Of a stretch of 10,665 nt of DNA, positions 1 to 6,070 are shown in pieces. The stretch covers positions 1 to 10,665 of the forward strand of contig JAATFS010000088.1 in assembly GCA_015655035.1 (NCBI GenBank), given 5' to 3'. How positions within the stretch are numbered: the first letter of the stretch is position 1; the number at the start of each line of letters is the position of its first letter. The position numbers were made by a program, and so were the translations under genes. The notes beneath the pieces are model-generated. The model made no database searches. It was not told the DNA's origin and was given only the letters and a program-made list of their open reading frames with translations. The stretch is from Lysobacterales bacterium. GTDB taxonomy: Bacteria; Pseudomonadota; Gammaproteobacteria; Xanthomonadales; Xanthomonadaceae.

Positions 1-1
1 G

Positions 2-172
2 CTGCCGGACGCGCTGGAAGTCACGGCCTGGACCGAGAATCCGGATGGCTCGATCGAGGAGATCATGGGCCTGCGACACCGTGAATATCCGGTGGAAGGC
101 GTGCAGTTCCATCCCGAGTCGATCCTGACCCAGCACGGGCATGCGTTGCTGAAGAATTTTCTGGAGCGTTGA
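2..172 (+). CDS. trpG: Anthranilate synthase component II (glutamine amidotransferase), C-terminal end
   Basis: Only the last 56 codons are present; the gene enters from the left edge, reading in frame from base 2 to TGA at 170-172. The fragment carries the class-I glutamine amidotransferase signature EGVQFHPESI (seen as VEGVQFHPESIL), which supplies the His and Glu of the Cys-His-Glu triad, followed by the typical LLKNFLER end. By family knowledge this subunit hydrolyses glutamine and feeds ammonia to TrpE, making anthranilate from chorismate in the cytoplasm. The position upstream of trpD and trpC fits TrpG of the tryptophan pathway. PabA, the folate-pathway counterpart, is similar in this part, but the trp neighbours favour TrpG. 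The catalytic Cys lies outside the window. Confidence 0.93.
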   Translation: MPDALEVTAWTENPDGSIEEIMGLRHREYPVEGVQFHPESILTQHGHALLKNFLER

Positions 173-213
173 GCGCGCCTGTCGTAGCCAGCAGTCAATC
201 AAGGAGTGTCTTT

Positions 214-1080
214 ATGGAGGTGCAGGTCAGGCAACACCCGGAAGCTGCCCGCTTGTTCGTCTTCGACGAGGTCTATTCGTCCCGTGCCGCTGAGGAGCAG
301 GCCGAGAAGAAGAAGTTGGGGGCTTTCGGGACGTTGGCGAAGTGGAATCCGCTCAACCGGCCCAAGTCCGACACCGTGCTGCTTGCACGGCAGGAACTAC
401 GTTTCGAACCGTTCTGGCAGATAGTGGCGCAGCGCACGGTCGAGTACACCTGTCGAGTGGACTATCCGGTTCCGGTGCTGAATCCGCACGCAAAATCGGT
501 TCAGATCGGCTCACAGAGCTATGAGGTGTCGCGACAGGGGGGCAAAGGGCGCATCGACGTGTCCGTTGCCGAGCGTTGCTACCGCAAGATCGACTACGCC
601 AGCTATCTGGATGGACTGGGCCGGGAAACCAAGCCGTCAGTGCTGGCGTCCTACGTCGAGCGCTACAAATACGCCGAGCAGGACATCGTTGAGCGGCGCG
701 ATGCGGTGCAGTTGCGCGTGCCGATGGCTGCGGCGGTCCAGATTGCGAAGGCGAAGCTCGCAGCCGAGGCGATCAATGCGCACGAGATCCAGGACGACCA
801 GGATTGCTTTGAGAAGCTGCACTTGTTCTTCCGTCCGGTTTTTGCGTTCGAGTACATTTGGTCCAGTGCCGATAAGCGCGGAGTGATCGAGGTCGACGGT
901 CTGACCGGCGAGGTCGTCGAAGGTGGCCAGTGGTTCAAGGACAAGATCAATCGCCTGATCACGCGGGAAACGATGTTCGAGCTGGGGGCGGAAGTCGCCA
1001 GTGCGCTGGTGCCGGGCGGTGGGGTGGCGGTGAAGGTGATCGATCACATGACCTCGGCCGATAAAGTGCGGCAGCCATGA
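214..1080 (+). CDS. Hypothetical protein inserted between trpG and trpD
   Basis: A 288-residue protein that I do not recognise. The frame stays open upstream to 169, but the ATG at 214 is preferred because AAGGAG at 201-206 lies 7 bases before it. There is no signal peptide or clear membrane segment. Visible features are a Lys/Glu-rich stretch (residues 26-35), an aromatic segment EPFWQI (65-70) leading into alternating strand-like sequence (75-120), an Ala/Lys-rich helix (171-188), and a segment RPVFAFEYIW then DGLTGEVVEGG (207-238). The last resembles the strand-turn-strand TGE pattern of PepSY-like folds; that is only an impression. The C-terminus has a weakly hydrophobic Gly/Val stretch (264-276). 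It starts 41 bases after trpG on the same strand, so cotranscription is likely. Codon use looks less GC-biased than in trpD, hinting at an accessory insertion. A role in tryptophan synthesis cannot be inferred. Confidence 0.8.
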   Translation: MEVQVRQHPEAARLFVFDEVYSSRAAEEQAEKKKLGAFGTLAKWNPLNRPKSDTVLLARQELRFEPFWQIVAQRTVEYTCRVDYPVPVLNPHAKSVQIGSQSYEVSRQGGKGRIDVSVAERCYRKIDYASYLDGLGRETKPSVLASYVERYKYAEQDIVERRDAVQLRVPMAAAVQIAKAKLAAEAINAHEIQDDQDCFEKLHLFFRPVFAFEYIWSSADKRGVIEVDGLTGEVVEGGQWFKDKINRLITRETMFELGAEVASALVPGGGVAVKVIDHMTSADKVRQP

Positions 1081-1127
1081 GGCTTCCGCTGGGCATCGGA
1101 TGGGCCGAGCGGGCGCGGCGCGGGAAT

Positions 1128-1155
1128 GTCGCGCGACGGCGCGGCGGGCGATAAT
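1128..1155 (+). promoter_or_regulatory. Candidate promoter for trpD
   Basis: GATAAT at 1150-1155 matches the -10 consensus at five of six bases and would give a start near 1162, leaving a leader of about 73 bases. The -35 region is poor (TGTCGC about 17 bases upstream) and lies in a perfect 10-base palindrome GTCGCGCGAC (1128-1137). The same GATAAT box occurs just before trpC. This is pattern matching only. Confidence 0.33.
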
Positions 1156-1234
1156 CCCTGCATCGCGCGTCGCGGCTGGCTCCTGCTGATGTCCGCGCCG
1201 GTACCTATCCCCCTTTGATTCTGGTCGTTCCCCC

Positions 1235-2260
1235 ATGTCCATCACTCCGCAAGAAGCGCTGCTGCGTACCATCGAACATCGCGAGATCTTCCACGACGAG
1301 ATGGTCGGGCTGATGCGCCAGATCATGCGCGGCGAGGTGTCGGACATGATGGTCGCCGCGATCTTGACCGGGCTGCGGGTGAAGAAGGAGACCGTCGGCG
1401 AAATTGCCGGCGCGGCCACGGTGATGCGCGAGTTCTCGCGTGTCGTGGAGGTCGCCGACCGCAGCCACATGGTCGATATCGTCGGGACCGGTGGCGATGG
1501 TTCGCATACCTTCAATATCTCTACCTGTGCGATGTTCGTGGCCGCCGCCGGTGGCGCCAAGGTGGCAAAGCACGGCAATCGCAGCGTGTCCTCCAAGTCA
1601 GGCAGTGCCGATGCGCTCGAGGCGCTGGGCGCGGTGATCGAGCTGCAGCCCGAGCAGGTGGCCGCAGCGCTGGCGCAGACCGGGATCGGCTTCATGTACG
1701 CGCCGGTGCATCACCCGGCGATGAAGATGGTGGCGCCGGTGCGTCGCGAGATGGGCGTGCGCACGATCTTCAACATCCTCGGGCCGCTGACCAATCCGGC
1801 CGGCTCGCCCAACATCCTGATGGGCGTGTTCCATCCGGACCTGGTCGGCATCCAGGCGCGCGTGTTGCAGGAGCTGGGCGCCGAGCGCGCGCTGGTGGTA
1901 TGGGGCCGTGACGGCATGGACGAGCTGTCGCTCGGCGCCGGCACCCTGGTCGGCGAACTGCGCGACGGCAAGGTGCGCGAATACGAGGTGCATCCGGAGG
2001 ATTTCGGCATCGCAATGTCGGCCAGCCGCAATCTCAAGGTGGCCGGTGCGGCGGAATCGCGGGCAATGCTGCTCGGTGTACTCGACAACCGGCCAGGGCC
2101 GGCGCTGGACATCGTCGCTTTCAATGCCGGTGCGGCGCTGTACGTGGCCGGTGTCGCGTCGGACATCGGCGAGGGCATCGAGCGCGCGCGCGCGGTCATC
2201 GCCGATGGCAGCGCACGTGCGCGTCTCGATGCCTACGTGGCGTTCACCCAGTCGCTCTGA
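1235..2260 (+). CDS. trpD: Anthranilate phosphoribosyltransferase
   Basis: This 341-residue enzyme transfers the phosphoribosyl group of PRPP to anthranilate, the second step of tryptophan synthesis, in the cytoplasm. The family hallmarks are clear: the glycine-rich PRPP loop GTGGDG at residues 84-89, the following HTFNIST (91-97), and KHGNRSVSSKSGSAD (112-126), which contacts PRPP phosphate and anthranilate. The N-terminal helical domain (about 1-70) and the length are normal for a monofunctional TrpD, so there is no fusion to TrpG. The start MSITPQEAL is typical, but the ATG at 1235 has a C/T-rich upstream stretch with no recognisable Shine-Dalgarno sequence. A 154-base gap separates it from the preceding hypothetical gene, and 107 bases separate it from trpC, so it may have a promoter of its own. 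Confidence 0.97.
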   Translation: MSITPQEALLRTIEHREIFHDEMVGLMRQIMRGEVSDMMVAAILTGLRVKKETVGEIAGAATVMREFSRVVEVADRSHMVDIVGTGGDGSHTFNISTCAMFVAAAGGAKVAKHGNRSVSSKSGSADALEALGAVIELQPEQVAAALAQTGIGFMYAPVHHPAMKMVAPVRREMGVRTIFNILGPLTNPAGSPNILMGVFHPDLVGIQARVLQELGAERALVVWGRDGMDELSLGAGTLVGELRDGKVREYEVHPEDFGIAMSASRNLKVAGAAESRAMLLGVLDNRPGPALDIVAFNAGAALYVAGVASDIGEGIERARAVIADGSARARLDAYVAFTQSL

Positions 2261-2312
2261 ACCGGCGCTGCATGCGGCGATGACGGGCCGGTGCCCGCGT
2301 TCACACGCGCTT

Positions 2313-2342
2313 TTCGCGATTCTGGCGCGCATGGCCGATAAT
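2313..2342 (+). promoter_or_regulatory. Candidate promoter for trpC and the downstream phosphatase
   Basis: GATAAT at 2337-2342 is a good -10 box, with a weak TTCGCG at 2313-2318 at 18-base spacing. Transcription would start near 2349, about 19 bases before the trpC ATG. It would let trpC and the HAD gene be expressed apart from trpD. The -35 match is poor. Confidence 0.33.
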
Positions 2343-2367
2343 GCCCGGCCTCCAGGACCCCCACACG

Positions 2368-3165
2368 ATGAGCGATATCCTCAACACCATCCTCGCCCGC
2401 AAGTCGGAAGAGATCGCCGAGCGCAGCGCCCGCGTGCCGCTGGCCGATCTGGTCGCACGTACGTCCGACCTGCCGCCCACGCGTGGATTTGCCGAGGCAT
2501 TGCAGCGTTCGATCGCGCAGGGCGACCCGGCGGTGATTGCCGAGGTCAAGAAGGCCAGTCCGTCCAAGGGCGTGATCCGCCCGGATTTCCATCCGGCCGA
2601 TATCGCGGTGAGCTACGAGTTCGGCGGCGCCAGCTGCCTGTCGGTGCTGACCGACGTCGATTTCTTCCAGGGCGCCGACGCGTATCTGGTCCAGGCGCGC
2701 GAGGCCTGCACGCTGCCGGTGCTGCGCAAGGATTTCACGGTCGACCCATATCAGGTGTACGAAGCGCGGGTACTGGGCGCGGACTGCATCCTGCTGATCG
2801 TCTCGGCACTGGACGACAACCAGTTGGCCGACCTGTCCGGGCTGGCGATGCAACTGGGCCTGGACGTGCTGGTCGAGGTGCACGACATCGATGAGCTGGA
2901 ACGCGCCATTCAGGTGCCGGTGCCGCTGATCGGCATCAACAACCGCAACCTGCGCACCTTCGAAGTTTCGTTGCAGACCACGCTGGAGATGCAGGACGCG
3001 GTGCCGCGCGATCGCCTGCTGGTCACCGAAAGCGGCATCCTGGTGCCGGCCGATGTGGAACTGATGCGCGGCCACGGCGTGAACGCGTTCCTGGTGGGCG
3101 AAACCTTCATGCGCGCGGAGGAGCCCGGCGAATCGCTGCGCCAGCTATTCTTCGCCCATGACTGA
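2368..3165 (+). CDS. trpC: Indole-3-glycerol phosphate synthase
   Basis: A 265-residue monofunctional TIM-barrel enzyme that closes 1-(o-carboxyphenylamino)-1-deoxyribulose-5-phosphate to indole-3-glycerol phosphate with loss of CO2. The family motifs appear in order: EVKKASPSKG (residues 59-68) with the catalytic Glu and Lys, LRKDF (119-123) with the second catalytic Lys, INNRNL (190-195), ESGI (221-224) and the phosphate-binding FLVGETFMR (241-249). The frame is open to an ATG at 2341, but the start at 2368 (MSDILNTI) is chosen because it matches the usual TrpC N-terminus and has AGGA at 2354-2357. There is no TrpF domain, so phosphoribosylanthranilate isomerase must be encoded elsewhere. 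The stop overlaps the next gene by 8 bases. Confidence 0.97.
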   Translation: MSDILNTILARKSEEIAERSARVPLADLVARTSDLPPTRGFAEALQRSIAQGDPAVIAEVKKASPSKGVIRPDFHPADIAVSYEFGGASCLSVLTDVDFFQGADAYLVQAREACTLPVLRKDFTVDPYQVYEARVLGADCILLIVSALDDNQLADLSGLAMQLGLDVLVEVHDIDELERAIQVPVPLIGINNRNLRTFEVSLQTTLEMQDAVPRDRLLVTESGILVPADVELMRGHGVNAFLVGETFMRAEEPGESLRQLFFAHD

Positions 3166-3874
3166 GACCTACCCGACTCCAAGCGACGATGCGCCGTTGG
3201 TGGTCTTCGATTTCGACCACACGCTCTACCATGGCGATTCCGGCAGCCACCTGTTCGCCTGGCTGATCCGCCGCAATCCGTTGCGGCTGCTGGCCGCGCT
3301 GCTGGCCACGCCAGTCCTGGGGCCGATGGTTGCGATGTTGTCCACGCGCCGTCGCGGCGTGTCCGGCTACGTCTGGATCGCCACGTTCGGCATGCATCGC
3401 GCGCGCGAGTTCAATCGCGTGATCGACGCCTACGTGCTCACGCACGAAGCCGAAATCCGCCAGCGCCTGCTGTCGCAGGCGTTGGCGGTGTTTACCCGGC
3501 ATCGCGCCAATGGCGATCGGGTGGTGGTGGCGACGGGTGCGCCGCCGGAGCTGGCGCGGGCGATCCTGGGCTTTGTCGCGCAGCAGGACGTGCCGGTGAT
3601 CGGTAGCCAGGTCGGCCCGCGCTTCGGCGCGGTTGGCGCCACCCGGCATTGCCACAACGAAGAAAAGATGCGGATGCTGCGCGAGCGCGGCTATGGCGAT
3701 ATCGCGGTGGCCTATTCGGACAGCACCGCCGACCTGCCGTTGCTGAAGGCGGCGCGCGCTCCGGTGGTGGTCAATCCCAAGGTCCGGCGCGTGGGCTTCT
3801 TTCGCCAGGTACTGCCCCCAGGCACGCCGATCCTCAACTGGGGCTGCCGCGATCGTGGTGGGGACTCAGCGTAG
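3158..3874 (+). CDS. HAD superfamily (subfamily IB, phosphoserine-phosphatase-like) hydrolase
   Basis: A 238-residue HAD phosphatase. Motif I is DFDHT at residues 18-22 (nucleophile D18, acid/base D20), motif II is the Thr of VVVATGAPPE (T126), the motif III Lys is K170 in EEKMRML, and motif IV is YSDSTADLPLL (D188, D192) for Mg binding. This order and the DST-ADLP form fit the PSPase-like IB group. The substrate cannot be read from sequence. A hydrophobic stretch (41-62, PLRLLAALLATPVLGP and on) in the cap region suggests a lipidic substrate or membrane contact, which is inference. It overlaps trpC by 8 bases, so it is likely translationally coupled and cotranscribed, but the same pairing in Xanthomonas trp clusters does not prove a tryptophan role. 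It could act on phosphoserine or another small phosphate ester. Confidence 0.9.
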   Translation: MTETYPTPSDDAPLVVFDFDHTLYHGDSGSHLFAWLIRRNPLRLLAALLATPVLGPMVAMLSTRRRGVSGYVWIATFGMHRAREFNRVIDAYVLTHEAEIRQRLLSQALAVFTRHRANGDRVVVATGAPPELARAILGFVAQQDVPVIGSQVGPRFGAVGATRHCHNEEKMRMLRERGYGDIAVAYSDSTADLPLLKAARAPVVVNPKVRRVGFFRQVLPPGTPILNWGCRDRGGDSA

Positions 3875-3988
3875 GGTTGTCTCGCATCACGTCATTCTTC
3901 CGGCGCACGTTCTGGAACGAAGCGCTCTTTGCTAACGCAGGCCACGCGCCGACAGGCGCAGCCAGGACCGGAGGCTGATGAATCTTCC

Positions 3989-4015
3989 CCCACGGTTCGC
4001 GCGGCGAACCGCGGG
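3989..4015 (-). terminator. Hairpin downstream of clp, possible terminator
   Basis: CGGTTCGC (3993-4000) and GCGAACCG (4004-4011) pair perfectly around a 3-base loop. The stem extends by CCC/GGG across one A-C mismatch. It lies 20 bases beyond the clp stop in a convergent gap of 161 bases. No T-run follows on either strand, so it may be a weak bidirectional terminator or an mRNA 3' end stabiliser. Confidence 0.4.
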
Positions 4016-4035
4016 ACTGCTGCGCGAATGCGCAA

Positions 4036-4725
4036 TCAGCGCGTCCCGTACACCACCACGGTCTTGCCGCGTGCATGCAGCAGGCCGTCGGTCTGGAGTT
4101 TCTTCAATACGCGTCCGGCCATCTCGCGAGAGCAGCCCACCAGGCGTGCGAGTTCCTGGCGCGACACCCGCAACTGGGTGCCTTGCGGATGGCTCATCGC
4201 TTCCGGCTCCTCGGCCAGGTCGTGAAGTGTGCGCACGATCCGGTCGGTGACGTCGAGGAAGGCGAGGCGGCTGGCCTTGCGCGTGGTGTCGAGCAAGCGC
4301 TTGGAAAGCTGTACGCCGATCGCATACAGCAACCGTGGCGCATCGGCGGCCAGGCTGCTTTGCAGCAGATGGTGCAGCCGCTCGTAGCTGATCTCGGCCA
4401 ACTCGCACTGGGTGCGGGTGCGCAGGATCACTTCCCGGTTGTCGGATTCGATGAACAGCCCCATCTCGCCGACGAACTCGCCGGTGCCGAAGTAGCCGAG
4501 CACCAATTCCCGGTCGTCGTCTTCCTCGGCGATGATGCTGACCGAGCCGCTGACCACGTAATACAACGTACCGGCCGGATCGCCTGGACGAAATACGTCC
4601 GTGCGCGTCGGATAGCGCCTTCGGTGGCTGTGCGCCAGGAAGCGTTCGATCGTCACCGCGTCCAGCGCCAAAGGCGGTGTGGCGTTGCGGACCGTTGTCA
4701 CACCAGTAGCGTTCCCTAGGCTCAT
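4036..4725 (-). CDS. clp: CRP-like global regulator Clp, c-di-GMP responsive
   Basis: This 229-residue protein is a CRP/FNR-family transcription factor. It has a cyclic-nucleotide-binding-type beta-roll (about residues 27-120, with FRPGDPAGTLYYVVSG and GEFVGEMGLF), a long dimer helix (125-155) and a C-terminal winged helix with the recognition segment VSRQELARLVGCSREMAGRV (187-206). From memory it agrees over nearly its full length with Clp of Xanthomonas campestris. That protein binds DNA when free of ligand, is inhibited by cyclic di-GMP, and activates exoenzyme, exopolysaccharide and virulence genes downstream of RpfC/RpfG signalling. The Glu reported as key for c-di-GMP binding (E99 in X. 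campestris) corresponds to E98 here, in NREVILRTR. The gene is one codon shorter, near the variable N-terminus. It is divergent from speD and convergent with the HAD gene. GGAA lies upstream of the ATG. Confidence 0.97.
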   Translation of the reverse strand: MSLGNATGVTTVRNATPPLALDAVTIERFLAHSHRRRYPTRTDVFRPGDPAGTLYYVVSGSVSIIAEEDDDRELVLGYFGTGEFVGEMGLFIESDNREVILRTRTQCELAEISYERLHHLLQSSLAADAPRLLYAIGVQLSKRLLDTTRKASRLAFLDVTDRIVRTLHDLAEEPEAMSHPQGTQLRVSRQELARLVGCSREMAGRVLKKLQTDGLLHARGKTVVVYGTR

Positions 4726-4758
4726 GGTAGTTCCGGGTTTAATTGCCCAAGCTTAACG

Positions 4759-4797
4759 GGATGCGTCATCCGCCGTAAACCGCCGTGAACGTCGGCG
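4759..4797. repeat. Short palindrome and tandem 10-base repeats in the clp-speD intergenic region
   Basis: GGATG-CGT-CATCC (4759-4771) is a perfect 5-base-arm inverted repeat. CGCCGTAAAC and CGCCGTGAAC (4771-4790) are adjacent 10-base direct repeats differing at one base, and the same CGCCG core occurs inverted at 4793-4797. The spacing of one helical turn next to the putative speD -35 box would suit a regulator-binding region. No binder is identified. Confidence 0.4.
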
Positions 4798-4826
4798 TTT
4801 CGCTACCGTGCGCTTTAGCCCATAAT
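4798..4826 (+). promoter_or_regulatory. Candidate speD promoter
   Basis: CATAAT at 4821-4826 matches the -10 consensus at five of six positions. TTTCGC at 4798-4803 is a modest -35 at 17-base spacing. Transcription would begin near 4833, giving a leader of about 28 bases. Confidence 0.45.
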
Positions 4827-4860
4827 TGCCGCTTTCCCGTACTCCATAGGATCGACCATC

Positions 4861-5655
4861 GTGGTCAAGCCGTTGCCTCGCCTAAGGTTGCAAGGTTTTA
4901 ACAACCTCACCAAGGCGCTGAGCTTCAACATCTACGACGTCTGCTACGCACGTACCGAAGAAGAGCGCCAGCGCTATATCGAGTACATCGACGAGCAGTA
5001 CGACGCCGACCGCCTGACCCAGATCCTGACGGATGTGGCCGAGATCATCGGTGCCAACATCCTCAATATCGCGCGTCAGGACTACGATCCACAGGGTGCT
5101 TCGGTGACGATCCTGATCTCCGAGGAGCCTGTGATCGACAAGAAACAGGCCGGCAAGGAGCTGATCTCCGATGCGGTGGTCGCGCACATGGACAAGAGCC
5201 ACATCACGGTCCATACCTACCCGGAGACGCATCCGCAGGAAGGCATCGCCACGTTCCGCGCCGATATCGACGTGGCCACCTGCGGCGTGATTTCGCCGTT
5301 GAAGGCGTTGAACTACCTGATCGAGAGCCTGGAATCGGACATCGTGATCATGGATTACCGTATCCGTGGGTTCACGCGCGACGTGAAGGGCAAGAAGCAC
5401 TTCATCGACCACAAGATCAACTCGATCCAGAACTTCCTGGCCAAGAACATCAAGTCGCGCTACGAGATGTTCGACGTCAACGTCTATCAGGAAAACATCT
5501 TCCACACCAAGATGCACCTGAAGGACTTCGACCTGGACCAGTACCTGTTCGAGGAAAAGGCCAAGAACCTCTCGTTCAAGGAACGCATGAAGATCGAGGC
5601 GCTGCTCAAGCGCGAGATCGAGGAACTGTTCCACGGCCGCAACCTGGCCGAGTAA
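4861..5655 (+). CDS. speD: S-adenosylmethionine decarboxylase proenzyme, Gram-negative SpeD type
   Basis: A 264-residue proenzyme that cleaves itself to form a pyruvoyl cofactor and decarboxylates S-adenosylmethionine, giving the aminopropyl donor for spermidine synthesis in the cytoplasm. The processing site is K112-S113 in AHMDKSHITVHTYPE. S113 becomes the pyruvoyl group, while H118 and C141 (in ATCGVISPLKALNYL) correspond to the processing and proton-donor residues known for E. coli SpeD (112/117/140). The sequence is collinear with the E. coli enzyme from GFNNLTK to HGRN, and the length is normal. The start is GTG at 4861, preceded by TAGGA at 4847-4851. SpeE is not adjacent. The gene is divergent from clp and probably monocistronic, with a terminator-like hairpin about 45 bases after its stop. 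Confidence 0.97.
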   Translation: MVKPLPRLRLQGFNNLTKALSFNIYDVCYARTEEERQRYIEYIDEQYDADRLTQILTDVAEIIGANILNIARQDYDPQGASVTILISEEPVIDKKQAGKELISDAVVAHMDKSHITVHTYPETHPQEGIATFRADIDVATCGVISPLKALNYLIESLESDIVIMDYRIRGFTRDVKGKKHFIDHKINSIQNFLAKNIKSRYEMFDVNVYQENIFHTKMHLKDFDLDQYLFEEKAKNLSFKERMKIEALLKREIEELFHGRNLAE

Positions 5656-5697
5656 GTCGCTTGCTTCGGCGCTTCGCCGCCGCTTGCCGCATAGCCG

Positions 5698-5738
5698 CCG
5701 CCTCCGTGCCTGCCAAGGTCCGGGGGCGGTGTCGTTTT
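5698..5738 (+). terminator. Rho-independent terminator after speD
   Basis: CCGCCTCCG (5698-5706) pairs with CGGGGGCGG (5721-5729), nine pairs including one G-U, around a 14-base loop. A T-rich tail, TGTCGTTTT, follows at 5730-5738. The placement about 45 bases past the speD stop fits termination of speD ahead of the guanidine operon. Confidence 0.55.
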
Positions 5739-5803
5739 GGCGGTAGGTGGGCCGAGGCCGGCCCATTCAGGCGATGAGGGATACACCCCGGCGGGCGTTA
5801 TCG

Positions 5804-5829
5804 AGGGCGGGTGCGGCACCAACCGCCCT
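5804..5829. repeat. Inverted repeat just upstream of the guanidine-operon promoter
   Basis: AGGGCGG (5804-5810) and CCGCCCT (5823-5829) form perfect 7-base arms, with a smaller GTG/CAC pairing inside. The repeat ends 6 bases before the -35 box. It could be an operator or activator site, or a second hairpin ending read-through from speD (GGGTTGTTG follows). The sequence does not decide. Confidence 0.4.
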
Positions 5830-5835
5830 GGGTTG

Positions 5836-5866
5836 TTGACAAGGCCGGCGGCGCCCGTGGTAGGTT
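5836..5866 (+). promoter_or_regulatory. Candidate promoter of the guanidine operon
   Basis: TTGACA at 5836-5841 is a perfect -35 consensus. The best -10 at acceptable distance is TAGGTT (5861-5866, 19-base spacer), which is weak and might need an activator. Transcription would begin around 5874, about 10 bases before the aptamer, as expected for riboswitch leaders. No convincing sigma-54 -24/-12 pair is seen. Confidence 0.45.
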
Positions 5867-5884
5867 TGACCCATAGTAAACAAA

Positions 5885-5986
5885 GCGACGCTAGGGTTCC
5901 GGCTCGGCCAGAAGTGGTCGGGTGCTGGTCCGAGAGCGGCGGACCTCCTGCGGGGGGTTACACGGCGGGACAAAAGCCCGGGAGAT
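5885..5986 (+). ncRNA. Guanidine-I riboswitch aptamer (ykkC class)
   Basis: The conserved blocks of the guanidine-I (ykkC/yxkD) motif occur in the right order. They are CTAGGGTTCCG (5891-5901), TGGTCCGAGAG (5926-5936), ACGGCGGGAC (5962-5971) and AAAAGCCCGGGAGA (5972-5985). The variable stems are present: an 8-pair hairpin at 5903-5922 with loop GAAG, a 6-pair hairpin at 5943-5958 with loop TGCG, and the GGG/CCC stem enclosing ACAAAAG (5967-5979). By family knowledge this RNA binds guanidinium and turns on guanidine export, carboxylation or uptake genes. Here it precedes an ABC transporter and DUF1989 genes, a typical context. It starts about 10 bases after the predicted transcription start, and a terminator-like hairpin follows 9 bases after it. 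Confidence 0.93.
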
Positions 5987-5994
5987 CAGATTCA

Positions 5995-6030
5995 GCCGCT
6001 GCGCATTCGCAGTGCGCGGCGCTTTTGGTT
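5995..6030 (+). terminator. Expression-platform terminator of the guanidine riboswitch
   Basis: GCCGC (5995-5999) pairs with GCGGC (6016-6020). The stem continues inward through GCGC/GCGTG-type pairs (6001-6004 with 6012-6015), and GCTTTTGGTT follows. An alternative perfect hairpin, CTGCG-CATT-CGCAG (5999-6012), uses part of the same bases. This fits ligand-controlled transcription termination, with guanidine expected to favour read-through. It ends about 40 bases before the first gene. Confidence 0.6.
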
Positions 6031-6070
6031 CCCGCTGGTCCGTGTAATCCGACGCTGAGAGATGCCCCCC

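Noticed and set aside
637..1695. A 352-codon - strand open frame across the hypothetical gene and trpD
   Set aside because: Antisense to trpD and low in complexity, with no ribosome binding site; the + strand product has clear TrpD motifs.
3946..3959. GCGCC-GACA-GGCGC hairpin after the HAD gene as a terminator
   Set aside because: Only five pairs, no T-run, and 70 bases past the stop; common by chance in such GC-rich sequence.
4726..4860. Clp/CRP-type binding site (TGTGA-N6-TCACA) in the clp-speD gap
   Set aside because: No such half-site pair is present on either strand, so autoregulation through a standard site is not supported.
5748..5765. TGGGCC-GAGGCC-GGCCCA palindrome
   Set aside because: A short GC-only stem between the speD terminator and the promoter with no positional logic; not listed as a feature.
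5811..5830. Possible sigma-54 -24/-12 promoter (GGCAC then GC)
   Set aside because: The GG to GC spacing is 10 bases instead of 12, and the -12 part lacks TTGC.
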